64,000 nucleotides of DNA, from the NCBI RefSeq assembly GCF_026151205.1, contig NC_087073.1, positions 13,659,837 to 13,723,836 of the forward strand. Reading direction: 5' to 3'. Below the pieces are notes generated by a model. The model had not been told where the DNA came from and did not search any database. It saw only the letters and a program-made list of their open reading frames with translations. The first letter of the stretch is position 1. Each line of letters starts with the position of its first letter. Origin of the DNA: Bolinopsis microptera (Eukaryota; Ctenophora; Tentaculata; Lobata; Bolinopsidae). This document shows positions 22,071-34,929 of this stretch, piece after piece. The position numbers and the translations under genes are program-made.

Positions 22071-25000
22071 CTATTCAGGGCACTCAGTTGTTACTGAGAA
22101 ACATTCGGTAATCTTTGGTAAAGCGGAACTGTAGCTAGTCATTCCGGTGATTTGCATTTGTCCATCATCTCCATAGCGAAGGAGGAAAATGCTTCGATCA
22201 TTCATCAACGGAGCAACACAATCTTTGTTGACAGATTCTCCAAATTTAGCGGTTGCTCTCAAACTTCTGATAAAGTCGTTTCCTTGACAAGCTTTGTAGG
22301 GTACAGCACTTTTAATTTCGATAGAGTCTTCCTCGATTTCACCTGGATATCCCAAGACGATGGCTTCTGTATTCTGGAATAGATCACAAGATAAAGCGAG
22401 AGAGCATCTGGTTTCATCAGACTCCTCAAAACCATCTCCAGACTCATCAATAGAGTAAAAGATGGTCTGCCTTTTAGAGGGATTGTAGTAATCTATCAAA
22501 GATACTTGCACTGGCATTCTGTTGGTCACGTCGAACTTTATGTCCATGGGGAGGTTGAATTCGATTTCTTTAAGCTTTGTGGCAGGATCCACGTAAAGAT
22601 GAAGTCTTTGTCCTCCTTCCTTGATGTCGTATCTTGTAATAGCAGAGAATCCACCGTCGGTCAACTGAAGTTGTCCCTCAACAAGAGACTTTGTGAAGAC
22701 AATACCAGTAGGTGAAGCTACCTCCAGCAGATACATTGTCGAATTGGACTCCTCAGGAAGTCTAAAAGAAATCCTGAGGGTTGGAAGTTTTTTCATCATA
22801 GCGGCTTCGGCTTTGAGTCCGAACAGGGGCTCGTAATCTTTACCTATAACGTGGTAAGATGAGATAAGCTGGACGAATGCAGTTCCAACGCCACTGTATC
22901 TGATATTGTAGACGCCAACTTCGGGTGAAAGAACGACTTCTTGGGTGACCATTTTGTTATCTTTTTTTATTAAGATCTTCTCGAAGTATGACTTGCCTTT
23001 TCCTATTGCTATAGTTAAATCAGTTTTTTTTGGCATGACAGAATTACTTACCTCCGCAAACTTAGCAAGAGCCTGCAGTCCAATGACAGTGTCTTGGCTG
23101 GATCGGAATCCTCCATTCTCATTTCTTTGACTGGCAAGCCACGTGATCATTGGAAGACTGTCTTCAATTCTGTCTTTCTGCAAGAAATACAATGCTGCAT
23201 AGCCAGTAGCTTCAATAGACTTACTTGACCCCATGAAGGATTCAAATTCAAGATTATCTTCACAAGTGGCAAACTTATACCGCCCATCAGTAGATGAGCC
23301 CATACACTTTTCATGATCTCTGAAAGGCAGCTTTTTCCAGCTCTCGACATGATCAAGAAGTCCATGGTCTTTGCAGAGTTGGATGGAATAGGCAACCATA
23401 TGATGATAGCAGCAATCGTCTGATCGAGAAGCTAATTCGAGGGTGGCATTGCAAACCTTTCCCAGTCTTCCGAAGGTATATGAGGAATCAGTCAAGGTGC
23501 TTCCACATCGGTTCACTCCATTACTCTCAAGCATGGAAATGAGGAAGTAAGAATTCCAGTAAAGGTCCTTGTTTTGATGATAGTTGTATTGGTAAGGAGC
23601 CCACCCGTCTCTGGCAACAGTTGCTGTGTATTGAGAACTGCTTGCATAACGTAACTGTCGGAGTAAGAATTCTCTATCACTATTAAGTGCCGTATCGCAG
23701 GGAACAAATACTTCATCTGGGAACAAAGCGACTACTTTGTTTACGAAGGCAGTCAACCAGACACTAGAATCTCCCCCTCTAAATACTGAGTACCCTCTGC
23801 TGTAGCTGGCTGATCCTTTTCTGTAGGCAAGCTGTTGCTGCAGTCCGATGTTCAGGTTGTGCTTGATGCTGTAATCAAGATTTTCAGGAAGTTCGTCGTA
23901 GAGGGATTTGATATAGTTTGCTGAGAAAACGTTGATCGCAATCTTGTGCATGTTCTGCTCACCACATCCCGACGGTAGTTGAATCAAGCTTGAAATTCCC
24001 GCCACAGCTTCTCCAAGGATATCTCCAACAGCTACAAGTTTTAGATCGTGTGAGCCTGGTATGAAACCATCCGGAAGTTCAACACGCATAGTTTTTACAT
24101 TTTTTTCCCTTGACTTACCTTTCTGCATTATCAATAAACTGCTTGAATCAATAATTTTTTCACCACCTGGCTGAACGAATAGGCTCTTTTGGACAGCATC
24201 TGACTCACCAGTACTGGTCTCTGCTGTGACAGTGATGTCATGGTTCCCAGCCTCGGTGAGGCTTATTTCATATTGAACAGTAGTAGCTTCGTTAGAAGCT
24301 ATGGTCACTGTTGCATCCTGGTCACCCCACATTTCGGAAGAGATTCGGACTGTTGCTGAAACTTCGTCATCTAAATAGTTAAATATTCTGACAGGAATAG
24401 TTATTCTCTCTCCGACAGTTCCAGAATATGGTAAGTCTAAACTTATAAAGAAAGGAAGGAATGTTTGGAACTCTATTTCATTAGAAAATCCCAATCCTTT
24501 TTCAGGGGACAGTCCGAAGGCACTTCCTTTCCATCCTGTGATTGTGTCAGGTGCTAATACTGAAATGACATTCTTTCCGTTTTCATCACTGACCATATCG
24601 GTCCAAAGCCAGGCCTCAGGGAAGTAGTTCCTCATTCTAGGAGAAGCATCTTCATCTGCATCTTGAGCTGGTTCATCAGGTGCGTCATCTGCCTCCACCG
24701 CATAGGAAGCTTCCATCATCTCTGCCTCAGCATACATCTCACCGTAGCCACCTCCACTATTATACACTCGGTAGGGATAGTACTCTTCCTCTCTGTTGTT
24801 GGAACTTGGAGCAACGTAATCAAATATGTTCATGTTTGTGGTAATTTTCAAGCCTTCACTTTTTAAAAGATCTTTGACGTCGATTATTTTTACTTCGGTG
24901 CTGGATTTGCATTGGTATGGGTCATCTCTTTGACAGCTGAGGTCTTTGGTGGTTCCACTGTCCAAACTTCTCAAGAACGACAACGTTGATTCCTTGGTCA

Positions 25001-28000
25001 ATACTTTGCAGGGCTCCCTCAAAAGATTCAGACTCGCATCGTTGACACTGATTCCAACGAAAGACACAGGATCACTCGTCAAATACATGGTTACGTTTTC
25101 ACCAGGCCTAGCAGTTTCTGTATCTAATTGAAGATCAATCTTATGTTTCAATTCTTCAACCATACAGAGATCCATGGCATCTGCCAAAATGTAACCAGAA
25201 CGGTCATTAGCTGTTAGAACTAGCAGACGAGACCTTGTTATAATGTCATCGGGAATCATTATGGATCCCTCAGCAAATAATCTTCCCGATTCGTCATCTT
25301 GCCATTCTGGGACATCGTTCCAACTTTTAACAATGCTTCCCTTAGACAGAATAATGAAATGTAAGGTTTCGACCCTTTTGTTGGAAAGCACCTTATAAGA
25401 AGCCATATCACTGGCATTGTATGACCTTGGTTCGGTCTTGACGAAGCGAATGAATTCGTCAGCCTTTGCAACCATTCTTTCGGGTTGGTAGCAAGCAAAG
25501 ACTTCATCACAAGCGGCATCAATATCCATTTCAGCTGTAATCTTCAAAGCACATGCATCTTCAGGAACATCGAATGACGCAAACACTTTTCCATCTTGGA
25601 CACGAACCTCTTTTGAGACATATTTGAGATCAGTGAGGCCTGAGATCATCATGAGCTTGACTGGCATGTTTTCAATTTCAGTTGTAGTGAGTGCCTCAAC
25701 ATCCAGTTCAACATAGAAGGGGAATCCAGCGGCATAGTTTTTTTGAGTATTCTTGTTGAAAGATAGCTTCATAGACGTTTGAGTGAACTCCGTTGATGAG
25801 TCTACCTTCTCGACGTTGAAGCCCTGTAAAATTGCATATGGTGGTAACTATTTCTAGATAACTGCGTTGTTTTACATTTTGGAATAATTGCTAGCGATAT
25901 GTCTATGTAGTCAAAGTTGATGATTGTTATTTTGCTACAGAAAAAGACTTACTCCTTCAGCATCGGAGACAGAAGCAGCGATAACAAGGATAGATGGACT
26001 ACAGAAAGGATTGAACAAGTATTTAAGCTTTCTTGATGTTAAATCTGTGATGTCGATCTGAAAAGGTTATTTTTGTTACTCAATGAGACTATTTCTCTGG
26101 AAAAATCACGTGCATTAAATATTAAATCTCATTCCTAGAGAGGCGGAACAATTGAATATCCAAACATTGTTTTAGAAAAGATAATATTTTTTACCTCCCA
26201 GTCTGCTTTTCCATCAACAAGTTCAGTTGTAACTTCTTTGAAGTGATAAGCTCCTGAGTACATTTTCTGTTGTTTGTTGTCAACAGCGAACTTCAGGACT
26301 ACTTTCCCGTTAACAGGTTTGCCGTATGTATAGGTGGCGGAGACTTTACCTCGAACCATCGTGTCTCCAGATGCGATGTGTTCCGGTCCTGATAAGAATT
26401 GTTGAATTCATTAATGTTGCTTCCTTTTTATTATTTAGCGCATCTAATGCAGCGATTGTAATTTTGGATTTGCAACTATGAGAAGATTGGAAACTGCTCA
26501 GCACCAGGCAATCAATTTATTGATCAGAAATATCCAAACAAACCTTCAATTTCTACACCGAACTTTGGAAGAACGTATTCCTCCACAGAGAAAGAGCAGG
26601 AAGCAGAGTTCTTGCCGGTCACTCTGATTGTGTAGATTCCTATCTTTGCTTCTTCGGCTAGCAGGAATGTTCCTTGGTGGATTACTCCTTCTTCTTCGTT
26701 AAAGATCACTTCATTGAAGAACTGGAGTTGTTAGATTTAAAATATGCATCTAATAGGAACATATTTAGTTTTTATCAAATCCGTTTCGAAACAGCCATTT
26801 AAGAATTATTTGAATGAATAAAGTATACAGATTTGTTCATATCTTGATGAAACAGTACTTGCTGATAATTGCATGATTAGAATAAAAATGTAAACTGACC
26901 TCTACACCATCAGGATTAGTTATTTTCACTTTGAGTCCGTCTGAGAGAGTCAGTCCCTTCAAATCAGAATCAATAGAAAATCCCCGAAACCTGCAATGAT
27001 TCATTCAAATAATCAGCTTTAATTAAAATTTTTATTCTAAATCTAAGTAAAACCTAATTTATGCATAGTTTTTGAGTTAAATTGTTAAATATTGGGATTT
27101 GATTTGAGCAATTTTAACCTACCTGACAGCTTGGCCTGGTTTGTAAACAGGTTTGTCAGTCTGAACGTAGGACTTGTATCCGGTCTGTGTTACTGAGATA
27201 GATCCAGCATCAAACCTAAATCTTCCATATCCTTCAATAAATCCGGAGTATTTTACGACGTGTGTACCAACTATCTGCTCAGGGACCTAAGAGAAAACCG
27301 ATCGTTTAAAAGTTAAAGAAAGTTAGAGAAAGTTAGTGAAAGTTAGAGAAAGTAAGTGAAAGTTAGAGAAACATAGTGAAAGTTAGTGAAAGTTAGTGAA
27401 AGTTAGAGAAAGTTAATGAAAATAAGCAAGGGGAATAATTTTGGCGTAGTTTTCTCACCATAACTGGAATGTCAATTATTTTGTCATCCTCAGAGATCTG
27501 ATACATTTTCTCCATCAGCACGTTTCTGGAGGGGATATCATATTATGTTGTAACCTATTTTCAATTCGGCATTTTTAATATCTGTACAATTAAGTGAGTA
27601 GAATAATGAATCAATTAAGCTATTCAGTTTATAGAAGACAAAGATAAATGCTCAAATATTAATAGAGAAGATTAGATCTTTATGATTATTCTCTCAGTAT
27701 GAAAGCGTTTTCCAAACTTACTCTTGGTAAAGATTTTCAGGGTAGTAGTATCGAGTGTAGTTGTAATACTTGATAGAGATATTACCAGAATTCTCCGTGA
27801 ACATCATCAGCTTTAAGTTGGTCTGAAAAGTGACAAAATTACAGGACACAGCGTTTCTGTTGAACACATAATTTATAGCCAACTTTGTTATCATGCTCTC
27901 TGATAAATTAAAGTTCACTATAACTTCCAATAAGAAATAGTAAAGTTTCACAAAAACTCACCATGTGTCCAGCTTTGAAGCTTGGAGGAGAGAGAAACAC

Positions 28001-28099
28001 GAAGGGAGGCATGCCAGTGCTCACATCTTCTGTAGTTTTTTGTGTGCTCACTGTTGCAAAGACAACCAAGAGCCCAACTACGGAGCCAAGCATTGCCAT
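22071..28099 (-). CDS. alpha-2-macroglobulin-like thioester protein (TEP), copy 1
   Basis: Minus-strand exons, 5' to 3': 28099-27962, 27822-27722, 27525-27459, 27286-27123, 26990-26900, 26721-26544, 26388-26195, 26057-25953, 25823-22071. All have GT/AG borders and the total (4791 nt) gives 1596 residues. Order: signal peptide (about 1-20), macroglobulin domains with QTDKPVYKPGQ (about 145) and EEYVLPKFGVEIE (about 233), an acidic Tyr/Glu/Ala-rich bait region (about 684-744), RNYFPEAWLW, thioester GCGEQNM at 965-969, His1095 in YHQN at the place of the catalytic His of C3-type proteins, a receptor-binding domain ending DYYNPSK (about 1457), then a tail of about 120 residues with six cysteines. 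No membrane anchor, so secreted. Family role: protease trapping or covalent opsonisation. It has a near-twin in copy 2; 466 bp separate the two. Confidence 0.93.
27304..27425 (-). repeat. intronic AGTTAGAGAA/AGTTAGTGAA tandem repeat
   Basis: Ten-base units GTTAGAGAAA, GTTAGTGAAA and variants, about 11 copies, inside intron 3 of TEP copy 1. Copies 2-4 lack it at the equivalent place. Confidence 0.75.
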
Positions 28100-28565
28100 T
28101 GCTGTAATTTGATCATAAGTATTTAGCATGTAAGGTGTTGACGTATATTGAACTATTGAATAAAGAAACCCGACATTGATGACATGATATAGTGAAATTT
28201 TGTTGCTTATATATAAGCAACAAAACTTCATAAGCAAAAAAGTATATATATATATGTATGCACTTTTCTTTAATATAATAGGTAAACATATTTTACTAGA
28301 ACATATTATTATAATAATAATATTGAAATCCTAATCTACTGACCTATAGATTGATTCTTTAGCCTTGTAATGATTTATGTTTCAATGATATGAATGAAGC
28401 GACGAGAGCATTTTAATCATTTCGGTCGTTTATTGAGGTGGCTATTTTCAGGGTAAAAATAAAACTGCAAATATTTTGAACTTTATTAATGCAATATACC
28501 AAAAACTTCAAATCATCAATTTAAAGACTAAAAAATAGCAACAGCAAAATTTCAGTGTCTAATGT
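28100..28565. other. intergenic spacer between TEP copies 1 and 2
   Basis: This 466-bp spacer must hold the promoter or 5' UTR of copy 1 and the 3' UTR of copy 2. A possible acceptor (TTACAG) sits just before the copy 1 ATG, so a 5' UTR intron is possible. An AATAAA on the minus strand at 28492-28497 could serve copy 2. Confidence 0.5.
28492..28497 (-). promoter_or_regulatory. candidate polyadenylation signal of TEP gene 2
   Basis: AATAAA on the minus strand about 70 bases past the stop codon at 28566. Confidence 0.5.
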
Positions 28566-31500
28566 CTATTCTGGGCACACGGTCACCACTGAGTAACATT
28601 CGGTTATCTTTGGCAGAGCAGAATTGTAGTCGGTCATTCCCGTGATTTCCATTTGTCCATCATCTTCATAGCGAAGGAAGAAAATGCTTCGAGTATTCAT
28701 CAATGGAGCAACGCAATCCCTGCTGAATGACTTTGCAAATTTAGCAGTTGCTTTTCGACTTCTGACAAAGTTTCCGTTGCAAGTTTTGTAAGGGAAAGCT
28801 TCTTTGATTTCGATGGAGTCTTCCTCAATTTCACCGGGATATCCCAAAACGATGGCCTCTGTATCCTGGAATAGATCACAAGATAAAGCGAGAGAGCATC
28901 TGGTTTCATCAGACTCCTCAAAACCATCTCCAGACTCATCAATAGAGTAGAAGATGGTCTGCCTTTTAGAGGGATTGTAGTAATCTATCAGAGATACTTG
29001 TACTGGCATTCTGTTGGTCACCTCGAACTTAGTGTCCATGGGGATGTTAAATTCGATTTCTCTAAGCTTTGTGGCAGGATCCACGTAGAGATGAAGCCGT
29101 TGTCCTCCTTCCTTGATGTCGTATCTTGTAATAGCAGAGAATCCACCGTCGGTCAATTGAAGTTGTCCCTCAACAAGAGACTTTGTGAAGACAATACCAG
29201 TAGGTGAAGCTACCTCCAGCAGATACATTGTTGAGTTGGACTCTTCAGGTAACCTGAAAGAAATCCTGATGGTTGGAAGTTTTTTCATCATGGCAGCTTC
29301 GGCTTTGAGCCCGAACAGGGGCTCGTAATCTTTACCTATAACGTGGTAAGAAGAGATAAGTTGGACGAATGCAGTTCCGACTCCAGTCCATTTGATTTTG
29401 TAATCACCAACCTCGGGTGCAATAACAACTTCTTTGGTAACCATTTTGTTATCTTCTTTGATTCGGATCTTCTCGAAGTATGACCTGCCTTTTCCTATTA
29501 CTATAGTTAAATCAGTTTTTTTAGGCATGACGGCATTGCTTATCGCCGCAAATTTAGCAAGAGCCTGCAGTCCAATGACAGTGTCTTGGCTGGATCGGAA
29601 TCCTCCGTTCTCATTTCTTTGACTGGCAAGCCACATGATCATTGGAAGACTGTCTTCAATTCTGTCTTTCTGCAAGAAATACAATGCTGCATAGCCAGTA
29701 GCTTCAATAGACTTACTTGACCCCATGAAGGATTCAAATTCAAGATTATCTTCACAAGTGGCAAACTTATACTTCCCATCAGTTGACGAGCCCATACACT
29801 TTTCATCTTCTCTGAAAGGAAGGTTTCTCCAGTCCTCAACATGGTCAAGAAGTCCATGGTCTTTGCAGAGTTGGATGGAATAGGCAACCATATGATGATA
29901 GCAGCAATCATCTGATCGAGAAGCTAATTCGAGGGTGGCATTGCAAACCTTTCCCAGTCTTCCGAAGGTATATGAGGAATCAGTCAAGGTGCTTCCACAT
30001 CGGTTCACTCCATTACTCTCAAGCATGGAAATGAGGAAGTAAGAATTCCAGTAAAGGTCCTTGTTTTGATGATAGTTGTATTGGTAAGGAGCCCACCCGT
30101 CTCTGGCAACAGTTGTTGTGTATTGAGAACTGCTTGCATAACGTATCTGTCGGAGTAAGAATTCTCTATCACTATTAAGTGCCGTATCGCAGGGAACAAA
30201 TACTTCTTCTGGGAACAGAGCGACTACTTTGTGTACGAAGGCAGTCAACCAGTCACTAGAATCTCCCCCTCTAAATACTGAATACCCGCTGCTGTAGCCG
30301 GTTGATCCTCTTCTGTAAGCAAGTTGTTGCTGCAGTCCAATGTTCAGGTTGTGCTTGATGCTGTAATCAAGATTTTCAGGAAGTTCGTCGTAGAGGGATC
30401 TGATATAATTTGCTGAGAAAACGTTGATCGCAATCTTGTGCATGTTCTGCTCACCACACCCCGAAGGAAGTTGAATCAAGCTTGAAATTCCCGCCACAGC
30501 TTCTCCAAGGATATCACCAACAGCTACAACTTTCAGATCGTGTGAGCCTGGTATGAAACCATCAGGAAGTTCAACACTCATCACAGTTTTGTCCCCTGAC
30601 TTACCTTTTTGCATTATCAACACACTGCTTGTATCGACTATTCTTTCACCTCCCGGTTGCACAAGAAGACTTTTTCGGACAGCATCTGAATCACCAGTAC
30701 TGGTCTCTGCTGTGACAGTGATGTCGTGGTTCCCAGCCTCGGTGAGGCTTATTTCATATTCAACGGTAGCTGCTTCGTTAGAAGCTATGGTCACTGTTGC
30801 ATCCTGGTCACCCCACATTTCGGAAGAGATACGGACTGTTGCTGAAACTTCATCATCTAAATAGTTGAATATTCTGACGGGAATAGTTATTCTCTCTCCA
30901 ACAGTTCCAGAATATGGCAAGTCTAAACTTATGAAGAAAGGAAGGAATGTTTGGAACTCTATTTCATTAGAGAATCCCAATCCTTTTTCAGGGGACAGTC
31001 CGAAGGCACTTCCTTTCCATCCAGTGATTGTGTCAGGTGCTAATACTGAAATTACATTCTTTCCGTTTTCATCACTGACCATATCGGTCCAAAGCCAGGC
31101 CTCAGGGAAGTAGTTCCTCATCCTAGGAGAAGCATTCTCATCTTCTTCTGGAGCTGATTCATCAGCTTCTTCGGCACGATCGGCAGATGCTTCCATAATA
31201 CGAGATTTCCCCTGAGGGGCATACATGTAATCTGGGCTCATGTCATCATAGTCATATCGATTGTATGGGTAAGGGTCTTCTCTGTTGTTAGAACTTGGAG
31301 CAACGTAATCAAATATGTTCATGTTTGTGGTAATTTTCAAGCCTTCACTTTTTAAAAGATCTTTAACGTCGATTATTTTTACTTCGGTGCTGGATTTGCA
31401 TTGGTATGGGTCATCTCTTTGACAGCTGAGGTCTTTGGTGGTTCCGCTGTCAAGACCTCTCAAGAACGACAAAGTTGATTCCTTGGTCAATACTTTGCAT

Positions 31501-34500
31501 GGCTCCCTCAAAAGATTCAGACTCGCATCGTTGACACTGATTCCAACGAAAGACACAGGATCACTTGTCAAATACATGGTTACGTTTTCACCAGGCCTAG
31601 CAGTTTCTGTATCTAATTGAAGATCAATTTTATGTTTCAAGTCTTCAACCATACAGAGATCCATGGCATCTGCCAAAATGTAACCAGAACGGTCATTAGC
31701 TGTTAGAACTAGCAGACGAGACCTTGTTATAATGTCATCGGGAATCATTATGGATCCCTCAGCAAATAATCTTCCCGATTCGTCATCTTGCCATTCTGGG
31801 ACATCGTTCCAACTTTTAACAATGCTGCCCTTAGACAAAATAATGAAATGTAAGGTTTCGACCCTTTTGTTGGAAAGCACCTTATAAGAAGCCATATCAC
31901 TGGCATTGTATGACCTTGGTTCGGTCTTGACAAAGCGAATGAATTCGTCAGCCTTTGCAACCATTCTTTCGGGTTGGTAGCAAGCAAAGACTTCATCACA
32001 AGCGGCATCAATATCCATTTCAGCTGTAATCTTCAAAGCACATGCAATTTCAGGAACATCGAATGACGCAAACACTTTTCCATCTTGGACACGAACCTCT
32101 TTCGAGACATATTTGAGATCAGAGAGGCCTGAGATCATCGTAAGCTTAACTGGCATGTTTTCAATTTCGGTTGCAGTGAGTGCCTCAACATCCAGTTCAA
32201 CATAGAAGGGGAATCCAGCGGCATAGTTCTTTTGAGTATTCTTGTTGAAAGATAGCTTCATGGACGTTTGAGTGAACTCCGTTGATGAGTCTACCTTCTC
32301 GACGTTGAAGCCCTGTGAAATTGCTTATGTTGGTAATAAATTCTAGATAGTTGCGTCGACGCATCGTTTTGTATGTAAGAATGGTTTAAAATAGGAGCTT
32401 TTTAAATATTCAACTGTACTACTGCAAATTACCAAACAACGTCATGTATACATATATGAAGTTCCGATGCTTCATAATTGGTTTTCTTGAAAATATATAG
32501 TTTGATCATTAGAAGAGACAATTTTGCTACAGAAAAAGACTTACTCCTTCAGCATCAGAGACAGAAGCAGCGATAACAAGGACTGATGGACTGCAGAAAG
32601 GATTAAACAGGTATTTTAGCTTTCTTGTTGTCAAGTCAGTGATGTCGATCTGTGGAAAATGTTTTGTTTTTCTCAATAATCCCAGAATACTTACAAGAGA
32701 ATAGTTTTAAAATATAAGTTCACACAAATTGGTTTTTAATAATTAATAAAACAATCGCACATTTTTGGAGGTTCAAACGTGAATAATTTTCATTATTTCT
32801 GAATGTTGAATGAGAGTCTCACCTCCCAGTCCGCTTTTCCATTAACAAGTTCAGTTGTAACTTCTTTGAAGTGATAAGCTCCTGCGTACATTTTCTGTTG
32901 TTTGTTGTCCACAGCGAACTTCAGGACTACTTTCCCGTTAACAGGTTTGCCGTATGTGTAGGTGGCGGAGACTTTACCTCGAACCATCGTGTTTCCAGAC
33001 GCAATGTGTCCAGGTCCTAGAAGAAATTGTTAATTTACAAATATAAATGTTTCAATGCAGCTGATGACGTTTTATTTTGTATAAATGAAAATGAAAATTG
33101 GTTCTAAAAGGCTTAAAACAAACCTTCAATTTCTACCCCGAACTTGGGAAGAACGTATTCCTCCACAGAGAAAGAGCAGGAAGCAGAGTTCTTGCCGGTC
33201 ACTCTGATTGTGTAGATTCCTATCTTTGCTTCTTCAGCTAGCAGGAATGTTCCTTGGTGGATAACTCCTTCTTCTTCGTTAGAGATCACTTCGTTGAAGA
33301 CCTGGATTTGTTAGATTTATAATATAAGAATATGCATTTATTAGGAAGAGACTTTTTAATGCAGCATGAAACATTTTATACGGTATGATCGCACAAGATC
33401 CTAACCAGTGTAGCAATATAAAGTTTTGACGTGCTGTACGTTCCTAACGTAAGTTGAACTTACGTTCTGTAAGTCAGAATTTATTCTATCAAAAATACGT
33501 GCGATAAGCGATTTGCACAATTTATGTTACAGATCAGAAAGGCCAAGCAAAGGTTAGTTAACTTTTTATTGGATTTTATTGGAGTTAAAATTTAAAAAGT
33601 ATAATAACACAAACCTCGACACCGCTTGGATTAGTTATTTTCACTTTGAGTCCGTCTGAGAGAGTCAGTCCCTTCAAATCAGAATCAATAGAAAATCCCC
33701 GAAACCTGCAAAGATTCGTTCAAATCAGTTTCAATCAATATTCTGTTTCAAAATCGAAGGAAAATCTATTCTTTGCATAATTTTAAAGTTAAATAATGAG
33801 ATTTGATTGGATCAATTTTAACCTACCTAACAGGTTGGCCTGGTTTGTAAACAGGTTTGTCAGTCTGAACGTAGGACTTGTATCCGGTCTGCCTTACTGA
33901 GATAGATCCAGCATCAAACTCAAATCTTCCAAATCCTTCTATAAATCCGGAGTACTTGACAACGTGGGTACCAACTATCTGCTCAGGGACCTACCAAAGG
34001 AAACACTTGATTTGTTGATAAATACTATCGTTAATAGCAAGTTTTAAAACATAACTTAGATTCGTATTACGGACTATATACAGTTCGTTTAAGTTGAAGA
34101 AGGATTACTGGGCGGCGCTCAGCCTGTCATTCCGCCGAATCTCTATCAATTATCATATGTTTATGAACATTATACCCAGGGGTCCCCAGGTAAAAGAAGG
34201 ACTGAATAATAATGATCTAACCTTGACTGGAATGTCAACTATTCTGTCTTCTTCGGAGATCGCGTACGTTTCCTCCATCAGCACGTTCCTGCATTGATTG
34301 TCATTCAGTTTCATTGGGATACTCCTCCATCGTCATATTTGGGGAATTTTTGAAATAAGCTTGCAACCTAAAGATGATCCTGATTTTTTACAAGAATGTT
34401 GTACGTCTTTTTAGATATATCTACTGAGTATATAGTGTATGTAATAATGGAAAAAGATATGATAAACAGGAACCTGGAACATAAACATATCCCAGGTTTA

Positions 34501-34929
34501 ATTTAATGATTTTATTTGAAGCTAAGGGAAAATCCTAAAACTTACTCTTGGTAAAGATTTTCAGGGTAGTACTGTCGAGTGTAGTTGTAATACTTGATAG
34601 AAATATTACCAGCATTCTCTGTGAACATCATCAGCTTCAAGTTGGTCTGAAATGTGACAATATTGCATGAAGCAGCGAATACGATGTTACATAATTCATT
34701 ACTAACTTTTTCATTATGCTCTCTGATTAAAGTTCGCTATAACTTCCAATAAAAATTGTGAAAATAGTCAAGTCTCACAAAAACTCACCATGTGACCAGC
34801 TTTGAAGCTTGGAGGAGAGAGGAACACGAAGGGAGGCATGCCAGTCCTCACATATTCTTCTGCTGTACCTTGTATGCTCACTGATCCAACAACGAGGCAG
34901 AGCCCAATCAGGGCTGAGAGCATTGCCAT
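28566..34929 (-). CDS. alpha-2-macroglobulin-like thioester protein (TEP), copy 2
   Basis: Minus-strand exons: 34929-34789, 34646-34546, 34288-34222, 33990-33827, 33705-33615, 33301-33124, 33016-32823, 32649-32545, 32312-28566; total 4788 nt, 1595 residues. Exon sizes and phases match copy 1 almost exactly. Signal peptide starts MAMLSALIG. The thioester GCGEQNM falls at 965-969 (30447-30461) and the YHQN His at 1095. The bait region (about 31125-31290) is rewritten relative to copy 1 (YDYDDMSPDYMYAPQG...), while both flanks are nearly identical. The C-terminal tail keeps six cysteines and ends CPE. Intron 3 carries an R1 repeat (34105-34193). It is closest to copy 1 overall, and should be secreted with a protease-binding or opsonic role as for the family. 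Confidence 0.93.
34105..34193 (+). repeat. short dispersed repeat family R1, copy 2
   Basis: TTACTGGGCGGCGCTCAG, CTGTCATTCCGCCGAA, then GGGGTCCCCAGGTAA at the right end. It lies in intron 3 of TEP copy 2. Confidence 0.7.
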
